64,000 bases of DNA, taken from NCBI GenBank assembly GCA_026708115.1, contig JAPOVL010000037.1, positions 182,183 to 246,182 on the forward strand, in the 5' to 3' direction. Every line of letters starts with the position of its first letter. Position 1 is the first letter of the stretch. The notes beneath the pieces were generated by a model. It worked only from the letters and a program-made list of their open reading frames with translations. It was not told the origin of the DNA and made no database searches. The stretch comes from Chloroflexota bacterium (GTDB taxonomy: Bacteria; Chloroflexota; Anaerolineae; Aggregatilineales; Phototrophicaceae). This document shows, in pieces, positions 53,531 through 61,844 of this stretch. Made by a program: the position numbers and the translations under genes.

Positions 53531-53821
53531 TTGGGGTTCGTTGGCGGATTGCTGGCGGTGCTTGGTGGCGTCTGGACGGCCTACCGGTTGCTTGGTCACG
53601 CCGTCTATCGAGAGCTTGACCAACAGAGAGAGCGCATCGCAACGCTTGAGACGGGTGCCGGAACTCAGGCTCAGAATGTCAACGATCGGCTGACGCGTGA
53701 GATGGAGCAACGCCATCAGGAGGAGAAGGCAGCCCTGGACGCTCGTTTGCGTCTGGGCAACCGGATTACGATACTGGAAACGGATTTCCGACGTTGGCGT
53801 GAAAGCGGGCGGGGCGAATGA
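53531..53821 (+). CDS. Small membrane protein with coiled coil; probable 1-base frameshift at its start
   Basis: 96 residues in the open frame. One N-terminal helix (FVGGLLAVLGGVWTAYRLL) is followed by a highly charged coiled coil (about 28-95), a layout like phage holin-associated or spanin-type proteins. The in-frame start is a TTG without a ribosome-binding site. An ATG at 53517 in another frame has GGAG 9 bases before it and reads MQIDGWG up to a run of four G (53533-53536). One extra G there would join it to the long frame as MQIDGWGFVGG. A sequencing error or a real frameshift mutation is therefore likely. Confidence 0.6.
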   Translation: MGFVGGLLAVLGGVWTAYRLLGHAVYRELDQQRERIATLETGAGTQAQNVNDRLTREMEQRHQEEKAALDARLRLGNRITILETDFRRWRESGRGE

Positions 53822-53946
53822 GCACGTTGTGTAAAGAAAAATAGCCATACAGTTGCCCTGTATTCGCGATACCTGTCACTTGACAATATCGCTGAGACGC
53901 TTATAAAATGACCTGTTTGTTTTGAACGGATTGCAGGAGCGCTGGA

Positions 53947-54132
53947 ATGGGTCCCTTACCCAAAAGAAAGGTGTCCAAATCGCGCCGCGATCGTCGGCGC
54001 GCACACCATGCCTTGACCTTGAACCATCTGGTAGTATGCGAGGATTGCGGCGAATATCATATATCGCATCGCGTCTGCCCAAAGTGTGGCGCCTACGGCG
54101 GCGAGAAGGTCATAGAAGTCAAAGATGACTAG
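53947..54132 (+). CDS. rpmF: 50S ribosomal protein L32
   Basis: 61 residues. It starts MGPLPKRKVSKSRRDRRRAH, the standard basic L32 start, and has a zinc ribbon formed by CEDC near 31-34 and CPKC near 44-47. It binds 23S rRNA near the exit tunnel. GGAG lies 8 bases before the ATG. A strong terminator follows 32 bases after the stop, separating it from fabD, which in many bacteria shares an operon with rpmF. Confidence 0.96.
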   Translation: MGPLPKRKVSKSRRDRRRAHHALTLNHLVVCEDCGEYHISHRVCPKCGAYGGEKVIEVKDD

Positions 54133-54164
54133 CCGGGCCTTGGCTGATTCAACTGGACCAAGAG

Positions 54165-54191
54165 ACCGTGCCCATTCCGCACGGTTTTTTT
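54165..54191 (+). terminator. Factor-independent terminator after rpmF
   Basis: ACCGTGC, a 7-base loop, GCACGGT, then a run of seven T. A perfect 7-base stem; it ends rpmF transcription. Confidence 0.87.
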
Positions 54192-54275
54192 GCGCGCCTC
54201 GGTCCAGCGCGGCTTGGCGGGCTGGATCTGTTGTTCTTCGTATGTTGTGCGGCGTTTGCTTGAGGCGCTACAAAG

Positions 54276-55229
54276 ATGACTAGTTGGCTCAAGACAGCGG
54301 CAGTTTTCCCCGGGCAGGGTTCTCAGGTCTTGGGGATGGGGAAAGACTTCGCCGAACAATACGAGATCGCGCGGCAAAGTTTTGCGCAAGCAGATGAGTT
54401 GCTCGGTTATTCTCTATCCGACATCTGCTGGAATGGACCGGCGGATCAGCTAAATCAGACTGTTCATACGCAGCCGGCGCTCTACATTTGCAGCCTGGCG
54501 ATTTGGCGCGTCTTGCAAGAACTCGTCCCCGAGTGCGAGCCGAACTGGATGGCCGGGCATAGCCTGGGCGAATTCTCGGCCTTGACAGCAGCGGGCGCTC
54601 TGTCTTTTGAAGACGGCTTGACTCTGGTTCGGAGGCGCGGAGAACTGATGCAGCAGGCGGGAGAGGAAAACCCGGGCGCCATGGCCGCCTTGCTCGGCTT
54701 GGACGTCGAGACTGTCGAAACCTTGTGCGCTACAGTATCTCAAGAGACTAAAAAAACGGTTGTCCTGGCCAATGACAATTGTCCGGGTCAGGCGGTCATT
54801 TCCGGCGATGACGCCGCTGTTGATCGAACTGTTGCGCTGGCAACGGAATCCGGCGCCAGGCGAGCGGTAAAGTTGGCCGTGAGCGTCGCGGCGCACTCGC
54901 CATTGATGGCTTCAGCTTCGGCGGACTTTAATAGGGCGGTTGCGGCGACAAACCTGGCGTTGCCGAAGGCGCGGATATTGGGCAATGTCAGCGCGGATGC
55001 TTTGGATTCGGTCGACGACATCAGAAAAGAGTTGAATCAACAGTTGACACAGGCGGTTCGCTGGACCGAATCAATTGGGGCGATTGTCGCGAGTGGGGCC
55101 GAGACCTTCGTCGAAATCGGAGCTGGGACGGTGCTCAACGGCTTGATGCGCCGTATCGACCGCACGAGAACTCGCTTCAGCCTCAATACCGTCGAAGCAA
55201 TGGAGAAGTTTCTGGAATCGCTTGCATAA
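54276..55229 (+). CDS. fabD: Malonyl-CoA:ACP transacylase
   Basis: 317 residues, the usual length. Motifs are FPGQGSQVLGMG (11-22) and the nucleophile S96 in GHSLGEFSAL; the catalytic His is in VAAHSPLM near 208. It charges acyl carrier protein with malonate for fatty-acid synthesis. It follows the rpmF terminator and precedes an enoyl-CoA hydratase gene by 29 bases; plsX, fabH and acpP, common neighbours elsewhere, are missing here. Confidence 0.95.
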   Translation: MTSWLKTAAVFPGQGSQVLGMGKDFAEQYEIARQSFAQADELLGYSLSDICWNGPADQLNQTVHTQPALYICSLAIWRVLQELVPECEPNWMAGHSLGEFSALTAAGALSFEDGLTLVRRRGELMQQAGEENPGAMAALLGLDVETVETLCATVSQETKKTVVLANDNCPGQAVISGDDAAVDRTVALATESGARRAVKLAVSVAAHSPLMASASADFNRAVAATNLALPKARILGNVSADALDSVDDIRKELNQQLTQAVRWTESIGAIVASGAETFVEIGAGTVLNGLMRRIDRTRTRFSLNTVEAMEKFLESLA

Positions 55230-55258
55230 GGACGGAGCGGTAGACAGGGGAGGGCGAG

Positions 55259-56047
55259 ATGGAAGGCCTGGTCAAAACCCAAAGAAAGGGCGCCGTATTT
55301 GAAGTTGCGCTAAATCGCCCGGACCAGCGCAACGCGATCAACGACGCCATGATGGATGCCATTTCTGATGCCTTTGATCACGCCGAGTCCGAATTCAACG
55401 CTGGCGCCCGCGCCCTCGTTGTCCGCGCCGAGGGCCGGGTCTTTTCATCAGGTATTGATCTGGATCAGTTTGAAACGCTCGACGAAGGCACCCGCGGGAA
55501 TCTCTTCCCCTTTACCGCAAGATACCAAGCCATCCTCAACAAGATTGAGCGGAGTTCCCTGCCGGTGATCTGCGTCTTGCATGGCTATTGCTTGGGCATG
55601 GCGCTGGAACTGGCGCTGGCATGCGACTTTCGGATAGCGACGGCGCGCGCCAAACTGGGCTTGCCGGAAGCGCGTCTGGGGATCATACCGGATGTCGGCG
55701 GCACCGCTCGCCTGGTGACTCTTGTCGGTCCCGCGCGCGCAAAAGATCTGATAATGACTGGCAGGAATATTGATGCGCGGCAGGCACTGGAGTGGGGTTT
55801 GCTAGACGCAGTGTACAGTAAGGACGAACTAGACGCGGGCCTGGCCGACCTGGTCGCGAACTTGTCTGCCTCTGCGCCCTTGGCCGTGAGTTACGCCAAG
55901 CGCGTGATCAACGACATAAGCGATCACGCTCGCGGGATGCAAATCGAGGCTTGGGCACAGGCGCAGCTATTTCGCAGCGATGACTTCCGCAACGCCGTGG
56001 CGGCCATGATCGACAAGACCTATCCCATTGATTGGGAAGGCAGGTGA
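55259..56047 (+). CDS. Enoyl-CoA hydratase/isomerase family protein
   Basis: 262 residues with the crotonase fold. Oxyanion-hole segments are GRVFSSGIDLDQFE near 60 and CVLHGYCLGMALELALACD near 105. The first catalytic Glu is in LGLPEARLGIIPDVGGTARL near 140. The second catalytic position does not show an obvious Glu, so it may be an isomerase or another crotonase. It probably acts in beta-oxidation or acyl-CoA handling. GGGAGGGCGAG precedes the ATG. Convergent with nagA. Confidence 0.9.
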   Translation: MEGLVKTQRKGAVFEVALNRPDQRNAINDAMMDAISDAFDHAESEFNAGARALVVRAEGRVFSSGIDLDQFETLDEGTRGNLFPFTARYQAILNKIERSSLPVICVLHGYCLGMALELALACDFRIATARAKLGLPEARLGIIPDVGGTARLVTLVGPARAKDLIMTGRNIDARQALEWGLLDAVYSKDELDAGLADLVANLSASAPLAVSYAKRVINDISDHARGMQIEAWAQAQLFRSDDFRNAVAAMIDKTYPIDWEGR

Positions 56048-56053
56048 AAGAGA

Positions 56054-57232
56054 TTAATCGGCTGCATCCCGCGAATATGCGGTCCGGCCCTCAACGATGG
56101 TTATGAGGACATTCAAGTTGTCGTCGAGCAATACCAGATCGGCGTCCTTTCCCAAGGCGATGGAACCCTTGCGATCATCTACGTTAATCGCGCGCGCGGC
56201 ATTGAGACTGGCCGTTCGCCAAAGGGCTTCAACGGGCAAGTTCGTGGCCGACATCAAGTTCCGCAGAGCGGCGTTCATAGTCAGGGTCGTGCCGGCCAAT
56301 GTGCCGTCGGCGCAGATACGCACGCTGCCGTCCTTCTTCTCAACCTCTTGATGCGAGAACTGATAACGGCCATCTGGCATGCCGGCAATCTTGACCGAGT
56401 CGGTGATCAGGATCAGTCGGTCGGGGCCCTTGCAGCGCCAGAGGATGTCAATGGCGGCTGGATGCACGTGCTCGAGGTCGCAGATCAACTCACAGTTGAT
56501 GTCATCAAGGCTGAGTACGGCGCCCACGACACCGGGCTCGCGATGATGGAGCGGCGACATGGCGTTGAAGGCATGCGTCGCGTGAGATAGACCGAGATCC
56601 CGCGCCGACTTGATCTGATCGAAGCTCCCGTTGGAATGTGCGACCGAGACCGTCACGCCGCGGCTGACCGCCTCTTTGATCAGCCAGTGGTTTTCGGAAA
56701 ATTCCGGCGCCAAAGACAATAGTCGGATTACGTTTAGGTCCAGCCAGGGCAGGGCTTCCGTGAGATCGGCTCGACGAATATAGGCGCTGTGCTGTGCGCC
56801 GCATTTCTCCGCGTTCAAGTAGGGACCTTCCAGGTGGGCGCCAAGCAATCTGGCGCCACCTGAGCGCATGTCCTGCGCGGTCGCAATCGCTTTCAGAGCC
56901 TGGTGAATCCGTGCGCCGCTGTCGGTCCAGGTCGTCGCCAGGAACGAAGTGACGCCGCCACGGGCAAAGAAACGTGCCATGCCCGCCAAGGAATTGACGT
57001 CGCCGTCCATAACATCGAAACCGTCACCGCCATGCGCATGGATATCGATGAAGCCCGGCAAGAGCGTCGCACCAGTTGCGTCTATTATGTTGGCTTCTGG
57101 CAATTCGGGGGAATCACCAGGCGAAATGGCGGAGATCTTGCCGTTCTCGACACGCAGCCAGGCGCGGTCGTAGCAGTTTGTCTCAGTGACGATCCGCGCG
57201 TTTTTGATGATGATTGGCGTCTTTGCTGTCAT
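56054..57232 (-). CDS. nagA: N-acetylglucosamine-6-phosphate deacetylase
   Basis: 392 residues, amidohydrolase fold. Metal-site motif GFIDIHAHGGDGFD near 57-70, the conserved HLEGPYLN near 135, SVAHSNGSFDQI near 198, THAFNAMSPLHHREPG near 222, and the catalytic Asp in ILITDSVKIAG near 280. It removes acetate from GlcNAc-6-phosphate to give glucosamine-6-phosphate. Last gene of the muropeptide-salvage operon, directly abutting murQ. No nagB is present in the window. Confidence 0.95.
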   Translation of the reverse strand: MTAKTPIIIKNARIVTETNCYDRAWLRVENGKISAISPGDSPELPEANIIDATGATLLPGFIDIHAHGGDGFDVMDGDVNSLAGMARFFARGGVTSFLATTWTDSGARIHQALKAIATAQDMRSGGARLLGAHLEGPYLNAEKCGAQHSAYIRRADLTEALPWLDLNVIRLLSLAPEFSENHWLIKEAVSRGVTVSVAHSNGSFDQIKSARDLGLSHATHAFNAMSPLHHREPGVVGAVLSLDDINCELICDLEHVHPAAIDILWRCKGPDRLILITDSVKIAGMPDGRYQFSHQEVEKKDGSVRICADGTLAGTTLTMNAALRNLMSATNLPVEALWRTASLNAARAINVDDRKGSIALGKDADLVLLDDNLNVLITIVEGRTAYSRDAAD

Positions 57233-58126
57233 CTACTGATCCAAGTCGTCTATTACCCGATACAGATAGCCATCTGCTCGATGCAGTCGTTCTCGCGCCT
57301 CTGATAGGGTGATTCCAAGCCTGGCCATTACCACAGCGGTTTTGACGCCGTTGTCGGTCGCGGACAGCAATGCCGCCGCTTGCGTCTCATCGGATTCAGC
57401 CAATTGCATCACCAAACGCAGCGCTCTTTCCGCCAGCTTCTGGTTGGTGACCCTCAAGTCGACCATCAGGTTGCGGTAGACTTTTCCCAAGCTGATCATG
57501 GTGGCTGTACTCAGCATATTGAGAATCAGCTTCTGGGCAGTACCCGCTTTCATGCGCGTCGAACCGGCAATGACTTCTGGACCGACATCGACCGCAATGC
57601 CGATATCCGCGAGTTCCAGGATGGGCGCCTCTTCATTGCAGCAGATAGCGATGGACCGCGCGCCCAGCGACTTCGCATAGCGCAGCGCGCCAATGACGTA
57701 AGGCGTAGTACCGCTGGCCGCGATCCCGCAGACGACATCGTCGCGGCAAAGGCCGCGCTGCTGCAGGTCATGCCGTCCCATTTCTTGACTGTCTTCCGCG
57801 CCTTCAACTGCGCGGAAGACAGCTTCTTGACCACCTGCGAGCAGTCCTTGCACCTGCTCGGGAGATGTGCCAAAGGTAGGTACACATTCTACCGCATCCA
57901 GTACACCAAGCCGTCCGCTGGTACCCGCGCCGACATAAAAGAGCCGGCCGCCGCCTCGCAAGGACTGCGCGACAATATCTACAGCACGGGCGATCTCTGG
58001 CAGCGCTGACCTTACAGCTATCGCCACGCCGGCATCTTCTTCATTGATCGCCGCCAGCATGTCAAGCGTAGACATTTTGTCGATACTCGCGGTAGCAGGG
58101 TTCGGACTCTCAGTGGATAGTCTCAC
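57233..58126 (-). CDS. murQ: N-acetylmuramic acid 6-phosphate etherase
   Basis: 297 residues from GTG 58126, which overlaps the kinase stop (GTGA). The frame is open much further back, but the family begins at LSTESPNP, two residues after this start. SIS-domain features are VGAGTSGRLGVLDAVE near 65-80, GIAASGTTPYVIGALRYA near 130 and the end helix with a helix-hairpin region. It cleaves the lactyl ether of MurNAc-6-phosphate to yield GlcNAc-6-phosphate, the substrate of NagA encoded next to it. Confidence 0.96.
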   Translation of the reverse strand: MRLSTESPNPATASIDKMSTLDMLAAINEEDAGVAIAVRSALPEIARAVDIVAQSLRGGGRLFYVGAGTSGRLGVLDAVECVPTFGTSPEQVQGLLAGGQEAVFRAVEGAEDSQEMGRHDLQQRGLCRDDVVCGIAASGTTPYVIGALRYAKSLGARSIAICCNEEAPILELADIGIAVDVGPEVIAGSTRMKAGTAQKLILNMLSTATMISLGKVYRNLMVDLRVTNQKLAERALRLVMQLAESDETQAAALLSATDNGVKTAVVMARLGITLSEARERLHRADGYLYRVIDDLDQ

Positions 58127-59067
58127 GCCGCAGTTACTCGTTTCCATTCCATTTTGGCCAAGAGGGCCGCGCCGATAACCGGCGGATGCTTGGCGACGGG
58201 GCGCCCGGCCAGTCCCAGTCGACGAGCCACGTCCTCCGAAAGCAGGTTGTCGCATTCGAGCAATCCACCGGCGAAGGCGATTTCGGCTTCCGGGTAGTCG
58301 AGGCGCTGGGTCAGCAATCTGGTCTGTCGAACGAGCTGGATCGCCGCCCCTTGCAAGATGTTGATCGCTCGCCAATTGCCGTCCTCGGCCAGATCCAGAA
58401 TAATTCTTGCGATATCGGCTACTCGTGTAGCTGGTGGTGATGGACTTCGATACAGCCAATCAACAACCAGCCTGGGCCTTGGAATTTCAAGCGCCTGCAA
58501 GACATGATCGAAAAGCGCGTCATTGGTCGATGTTTCGACGCTTTCTCCAGTTCGATCGTGACAATCAATCATTTGCTTCAGCACTTGCATGCCAATCCAG
58601 TAGCTGCTGCCCGGATCGCCCAGAAGGTATCCCCATCCGCCGATTTGCAGCCGCCGACCTGCCGGTGAGATCCCAAAGGCCGCGCTTCCCGTACCCGCCA
58701 GCAGTAAAACGCCATGGCGCTTTGCCAGGGCGCCAACCAGCGCGATTTCGAGGTCGGAAGCGGCTACGATCAAGCTGTCTGGCAAGACCGGTTCTACCGT
58801 GGCTATCAGCCAATCGCGGCTGTGTTCTGCTGATGCGCCGGCGATGCCGATGCCCGCTGAATGAATGGCATGAGGGAGAACACCGGCTTGCCGCAGGCAG
58901 TCTTCAATCGCAGCCCGAATATGCCCTTGCGCCTGATCATGGCCAACAAGGTTGGGATTCGACGCGGAGGTCTTAACGCCCCTGACGACTTGCAGATCGC
59001 CGTCGATAATGGCGATACGCAGGCTCGTACCGCCGCCATCAATGCCCATGAAGAGATGATCGTTCAT
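58123..59067 (-). CDS. BadF/BadG-type amino-sugar kinase (GlcNAc / MurNAc kinase)
   Basis: 314 residues, actin-like ATPase fold: phosphate loop MGIDGGGTSLRIAI (7-20), AGIGIAGAS near 72, LLAGTGSAAFGI near 120 and GGWGYLLGDPGSSYWIG near 140. This family includes N-acetylglucosamine kinases and MurK of Clostridium, which phosphorylates both GlcNAc and MurNAc at O6. Because it stands before murQ and no PTS genes exist here, it should provide MurNAc-6-P, and probably GlcNAc-6-P. It overlaps both neighbours by 4 bases. Confidence 0.9.
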   Translation of the reverse strand: MNDHLFMGIDGGGTSLRIAIIDGDLQVVRGVKTSASNPNLVGHDQAQGHIRAAIEDCLRQAGVLPHAIHSAGIGIAGASAEHSRDWLIATVEPVLPDSLIVAASDLEIALVGALAKRHGVLLLAGTGSAAFGISPAGRRLQIGGWGYLLGDPGSSYWIGMQVLKQMIDCHDRTGESVETSTNDALFDHVLQALEIPRPRLVVDWLYRSPSPPATRVADIARIILDLAEDGNWRAINILQGAAIQLVRQTRLLTQRLDYPEAEIAFAGGLLECDNLLSEDVARRLGLAGRPVAKHPPVIGAALLAKMEWKRVTAA

Positions 59068-60287
59068 CTTGCCTCGATCCCGCGAACAACAAGATCGTGA
59101 ATTGAGCGCCGGAATGAGTGAATGTTTTCCGACTGCCGACCATGATAAACCCGATTGGTCAACACAGCAGTGACCAGGCGCCGAATCGGATCTATCCAGA
59201 GCGAGGTCCCCGTGAAGCCGGTGTGTCCATAAGCAGAACTGCTATAAAGTTCACCAGCGGATGAGTCTTCCGTGGCTCTGAGCATCCAGCCCAATCCCAT
59301 TCGAAACTGTCCAGAGGCCTGCTGGCTGGTCGCGTCCCGCCTCAGTTGCGCTGACAGGCGCAATCGGCTGTCGCCCGAAACCCAAGCTTCCCCAAAAGCA
59401 GCAACATCACGGGCGCTGGCGAACAAGCCGGCGTGGCCCGCAATGCCGCCTAGGCCACAGGCGTTTTCGTCGTGGACTTCTCCCCAGGCACGGCGGCGGC
59501 GCCAAGTATCATCGTATTCAGTGGGCACAGTCTTATCTCTGGGCAGGCCATTTTGAACCGGATTATAGATAATCGAGCGCAGATTTAGCGGATCTAGAAC
59601 GAGATCCGCCAGAGCTGTGTCGAGCCGGCCGCCATGCAATCTGGCCACAGCCTCAGCCAGCAACATGATGCCGATATCGGTATAACGAACGGTTTCGCCA
59701 ATGGGACCGGCGAAGGGAAAGCGCAACATGCTCGCCAAGCCCCTATGCCAGCGTGTCTCTTCGTAGGCGCTGCCATATGCCGGGGGCGCGGGAGCCCCTT
59801 CGCTGGCCAGCAGGTAGACTGAACGCCAGGGCGGCAGGCCGGAGCTATGCGTCAAAAGATGCTTGAACGTGACCTCGGATACGTCGACGCTGAGTTCGTC
59901 ATATTCGCCATCGGTTGGCAGGAATCGCCTCGTGTGCGGGTCTTGGCCGCCGGAGATTGCGCGCGGATTCGAATGACCGAATTCTGGAATGACATCGACC
60001 AGCCTGTCCTGCAATTCTATTTTGCCGGCTGCAACGAGCGTCAAGAAGCTAGTTTCGACGAAAATCTTGGTAACAGATGCCAAGTCGAACAAAGTATCTG
60101 TGCCGACTGGCAAGCCCCGAGTCTCCGGGTCAATCCAGCCCCAGGCGCCATCCAGAGCTACGTCGCTGCGATGAATCACACACAGGCTGAGGGCAGGGAA
60201 GGTGCCGGGCAAGTGCCGTTCAAGCAACGCTTCCAGGCCGGCCTTAAACCGTTTATTCGCGAGCAGTACTCCTGTTGTCGAAGTCAT
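59064..60287 (-). CDS. Serine hydrolase of the beta-lactamase fold (possible muropeptide amidase)
   Basis: 407 residues. SxxK active site S71-V-T-K74, a tyrosine motif near YTDIGIMLLAE (about 196), and the third motif region GHTGFTGTSLWID near 357. No signal peptide is seen, so it is cytoplasmic. In Bacillus subtilis the gene next to nagZ (amiE/ybbE) encodes a protein of this fold that releases peptides from MurNAc. The same position here, between nagZ and the kinase, supports an equivalent exo-amidase. A general esterase cannot be excluded from sequence. Confidence 0.85.
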   Translation of the reverse strand: MTSTTGVLLANKRFKAGLEALLERHLPGTFPALSLCVIHRSDVALDGAWGWIDPETRGLPVGTDTLFDLASVTKIFVETSFLTLVAAGKIELQDRLVDVIPEFGHSNPRAISGGQDPHTRRFLPTDGEYDELSVDVSEVTFKHLLTHSSGLPPWRSVYLLASEGAPAPPAYGSAYEETRWHRGLASMLRFPFAGPIGETVRYTDIGIMLLAEAVARLHGGRLDTALADLVLDPLNLRSIIYNPVQNGLPRDKTVPTEYDDTWRRRRAWGEVHDENACGLGGIAGHAGLFASARDVAAFGEAWVSGDSRLRLSAQLRRDATSQQASGQFRMGLGWMLRATEDSSAGELYSSSAYGHTGFTGTSLWIDPIRRLVTAVLTNRVYHGRQSENIHSFRRSIHDLVVRGIEAR

Positions 60288-61834
60288 AGAGCCGTCTCCA
60301 GATTTACTGTAGGCGTCCCTGCCGGCACGTAATCGCCGCAGATGGCGTCGACCGCGGCCTCAAGCGATGGCGCGCTATCGCCGTTGCTGCAAAGGATGAC
60401 GCCGGCGTCGGATATCACATTGGCGTCATAGGGATCCCGCAGGCAAAGCAATACGGCGCCGGGATGACGGTCAATAGCTGCCTGAGCCGCTGTTGCTTGC
60501 CAAGTCAGCAAGTGAGCGTTTCTAGTCGCTATGATCAAGAATTCCGATGCCGCGATCAGCGATTCGGCTTGAGTGAGTACCAAGTCAAGCTCGGATTCTG
60601 AGCGGACAATCAGGCTTTTGGCATGAGGCAGGCGCTGGCAGAGGTATCGCGAGAGAGCAGTATCGGATTCCTGATCTTCCTCGCTTGAAAACAATTGCGT
60701 GGCAATCTCGATACATAACAAACGAGATCGGTGGCGAGTAATAGGCCAGCGATCGGGCGGCCGCAAAAGAATTGTGCCCGCTCGGGCGGCTTTGCGAGAC
60801 AGAGAACGGTGGTTGTCACAAGCAATGATCTCTAAAGGCGGCCGGTCATCCAATGGGTAACGTCGCTTGATTGTCTCTATGCGCGCAAGGGATTTGTCAA
60901 GGCGTTTAGTCGAAATGCGGCCAGACTCGGCCGCCTCCAGAAGCGCGTCAAAGGCGGCTTCTTGCCTGGCGCGGCTGTGTGAAAACAGCAAAATATCAAC
61001 ACCTGCCAGCACAGCGAGCACGGCGGACTCGCCGGCCCCCCAACCATCAGTGATCGCCTTCATCTCCATGCAGTCCGTGCAGACAGCGCCATCATATCCC
61101 AATTCGCCCCGCAGCAGTCCATCTATCACCCGCGGCGACAAACTTGCCGGGTAACGATCATCCAATTCCTCGAACATGACATGACTTGTCATGATGCAGG
61201 GCGCCTTTACGCTGATAGCGCCGCGGAAGGGTACTAGATCTTCTTCATACAAGTAGCGCAGTGAACCGGATACTTTTGCCAGTGCTTCGTGCGTATCAAT
61301 CTCGGTATTGCCCAGCCCCGGAAAGTGCTTGGCAGTCGAGGCGACGCCCGCGCGCTCGAAACCCCTGATCTGAGCGACAACTGTGTCCCTGACCAGATCC
61401 TTGTCACTGCCCGCCGATCGCGTGCCGACGGACGGATTGGCACTGTTATGAGCGATATCGGCCACCGGCGCGAAGTTCCAGTTGATGCCGAGGGCGGCCA
61501 ATTCTCGCCCCATCATGAAAGCGATATCTTCCGCGAGTCGCGTATCGCGGGACGCGCCGAGCGCCATAGCCCCGGGGCTCTCGCTGAAGCCGGCCCGCAA
61601 ACGCGCTACGGCGCCGCCTTCTTGATCGATACCCACGAGGATTGGATGTTTGGCCGCATTATGGCATGAGTCCACAAGTTGCTTGACCTGCGCCGGCGAT
61701 TCCACGTTGCGCGCGAAGAGAACTACGCCGCCGATGCGACCGGACGCCAACCAGTCCAAAAGATAGGATGGCGCGCTTGTGCCAGCGAACCCCACCACCA
61801 ACATCTGCCCGATCTTTTCTTTCAGCGTCAGCAT
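60284..61834 (-). CDS. nagZ: Beta-N-acetylhexosaminidase, GH3 (NagZ-like)
   Basis: 516 residues from ATG 61834; a start eleven codons earlier is less likely. The N-terminal GH3 barrel (1-340) has GIDQEGGAVARLR near 68, KHFPGLGNTEIDTHE at 169-183 (the middle residue of the usual GHG is Leu; the DTH histidine is kept) and the nucleophile D254 in CTDCMEM. A second alpha/beta domain (350-516) is as in the two-domain Bacillus enzyme. There is no signal peptide, so it would split GlcNAc from imported muropeptides in the cytoplasm. It overlaps the next gene by 4 bases. Confidence 0.94.
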   Translation of the reverse strand: MLTLKEKIGQMLVVGFAGTSAPSYLLDWLASGRIGGVVLFARNVESPAQVKQLVDSCHNAAKHPILVGIDQEGGAVARLRAGFSESPGAMALGASRDTRLAEDIAFMMGRELAALGINWNFAPVADIAHNSANPSVGTRSAGSDKDLVRDTVVAQIRGFERAGVASTAKHFPGLGNTEIDTHEALAKVSGSLRYLYEEDLVPFRGAISVKAPCIMTSHVMFEELDDRYPASLSPRVIDGLLRGELGYDGAVCTDCMEMKAITDGWGAGESAVLAVLAGVDILLFSHSRARQEAAFDALLEAAESGRISTKRLDKSLARIETIKRRYPLDDRPPLEIIACDNHRSLSRKAARAGTILLRPPDRWPITRHRSRLLCIEIATQLFSSEEDQESDTALSRYLCQRLPHAKSLIVRSESELDLVLTQAESLIAASEFLIIATRNAHLLTWQATAAQAAIDRHPGAVLLCLRDPYDANVISDAGVILCSNGDSAPSLEAAVDAICGDYVPAGTPTVNLETAL

Positions 61835-61844
61835 TTTTCTGGTC

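Noticed and set aside
53003..53848. 281-residue minus-strand frame across the small-gene group
   Set aside because: The plus-strand genes there have ribosome-binding sites and plausible folds; this frame has neither.
58127..58459. N-terminal extension of murQ
   Set aside because: It lies inside the kinase gene; MurQ proteins begin at the LSTE motif directly after GTG 58126.
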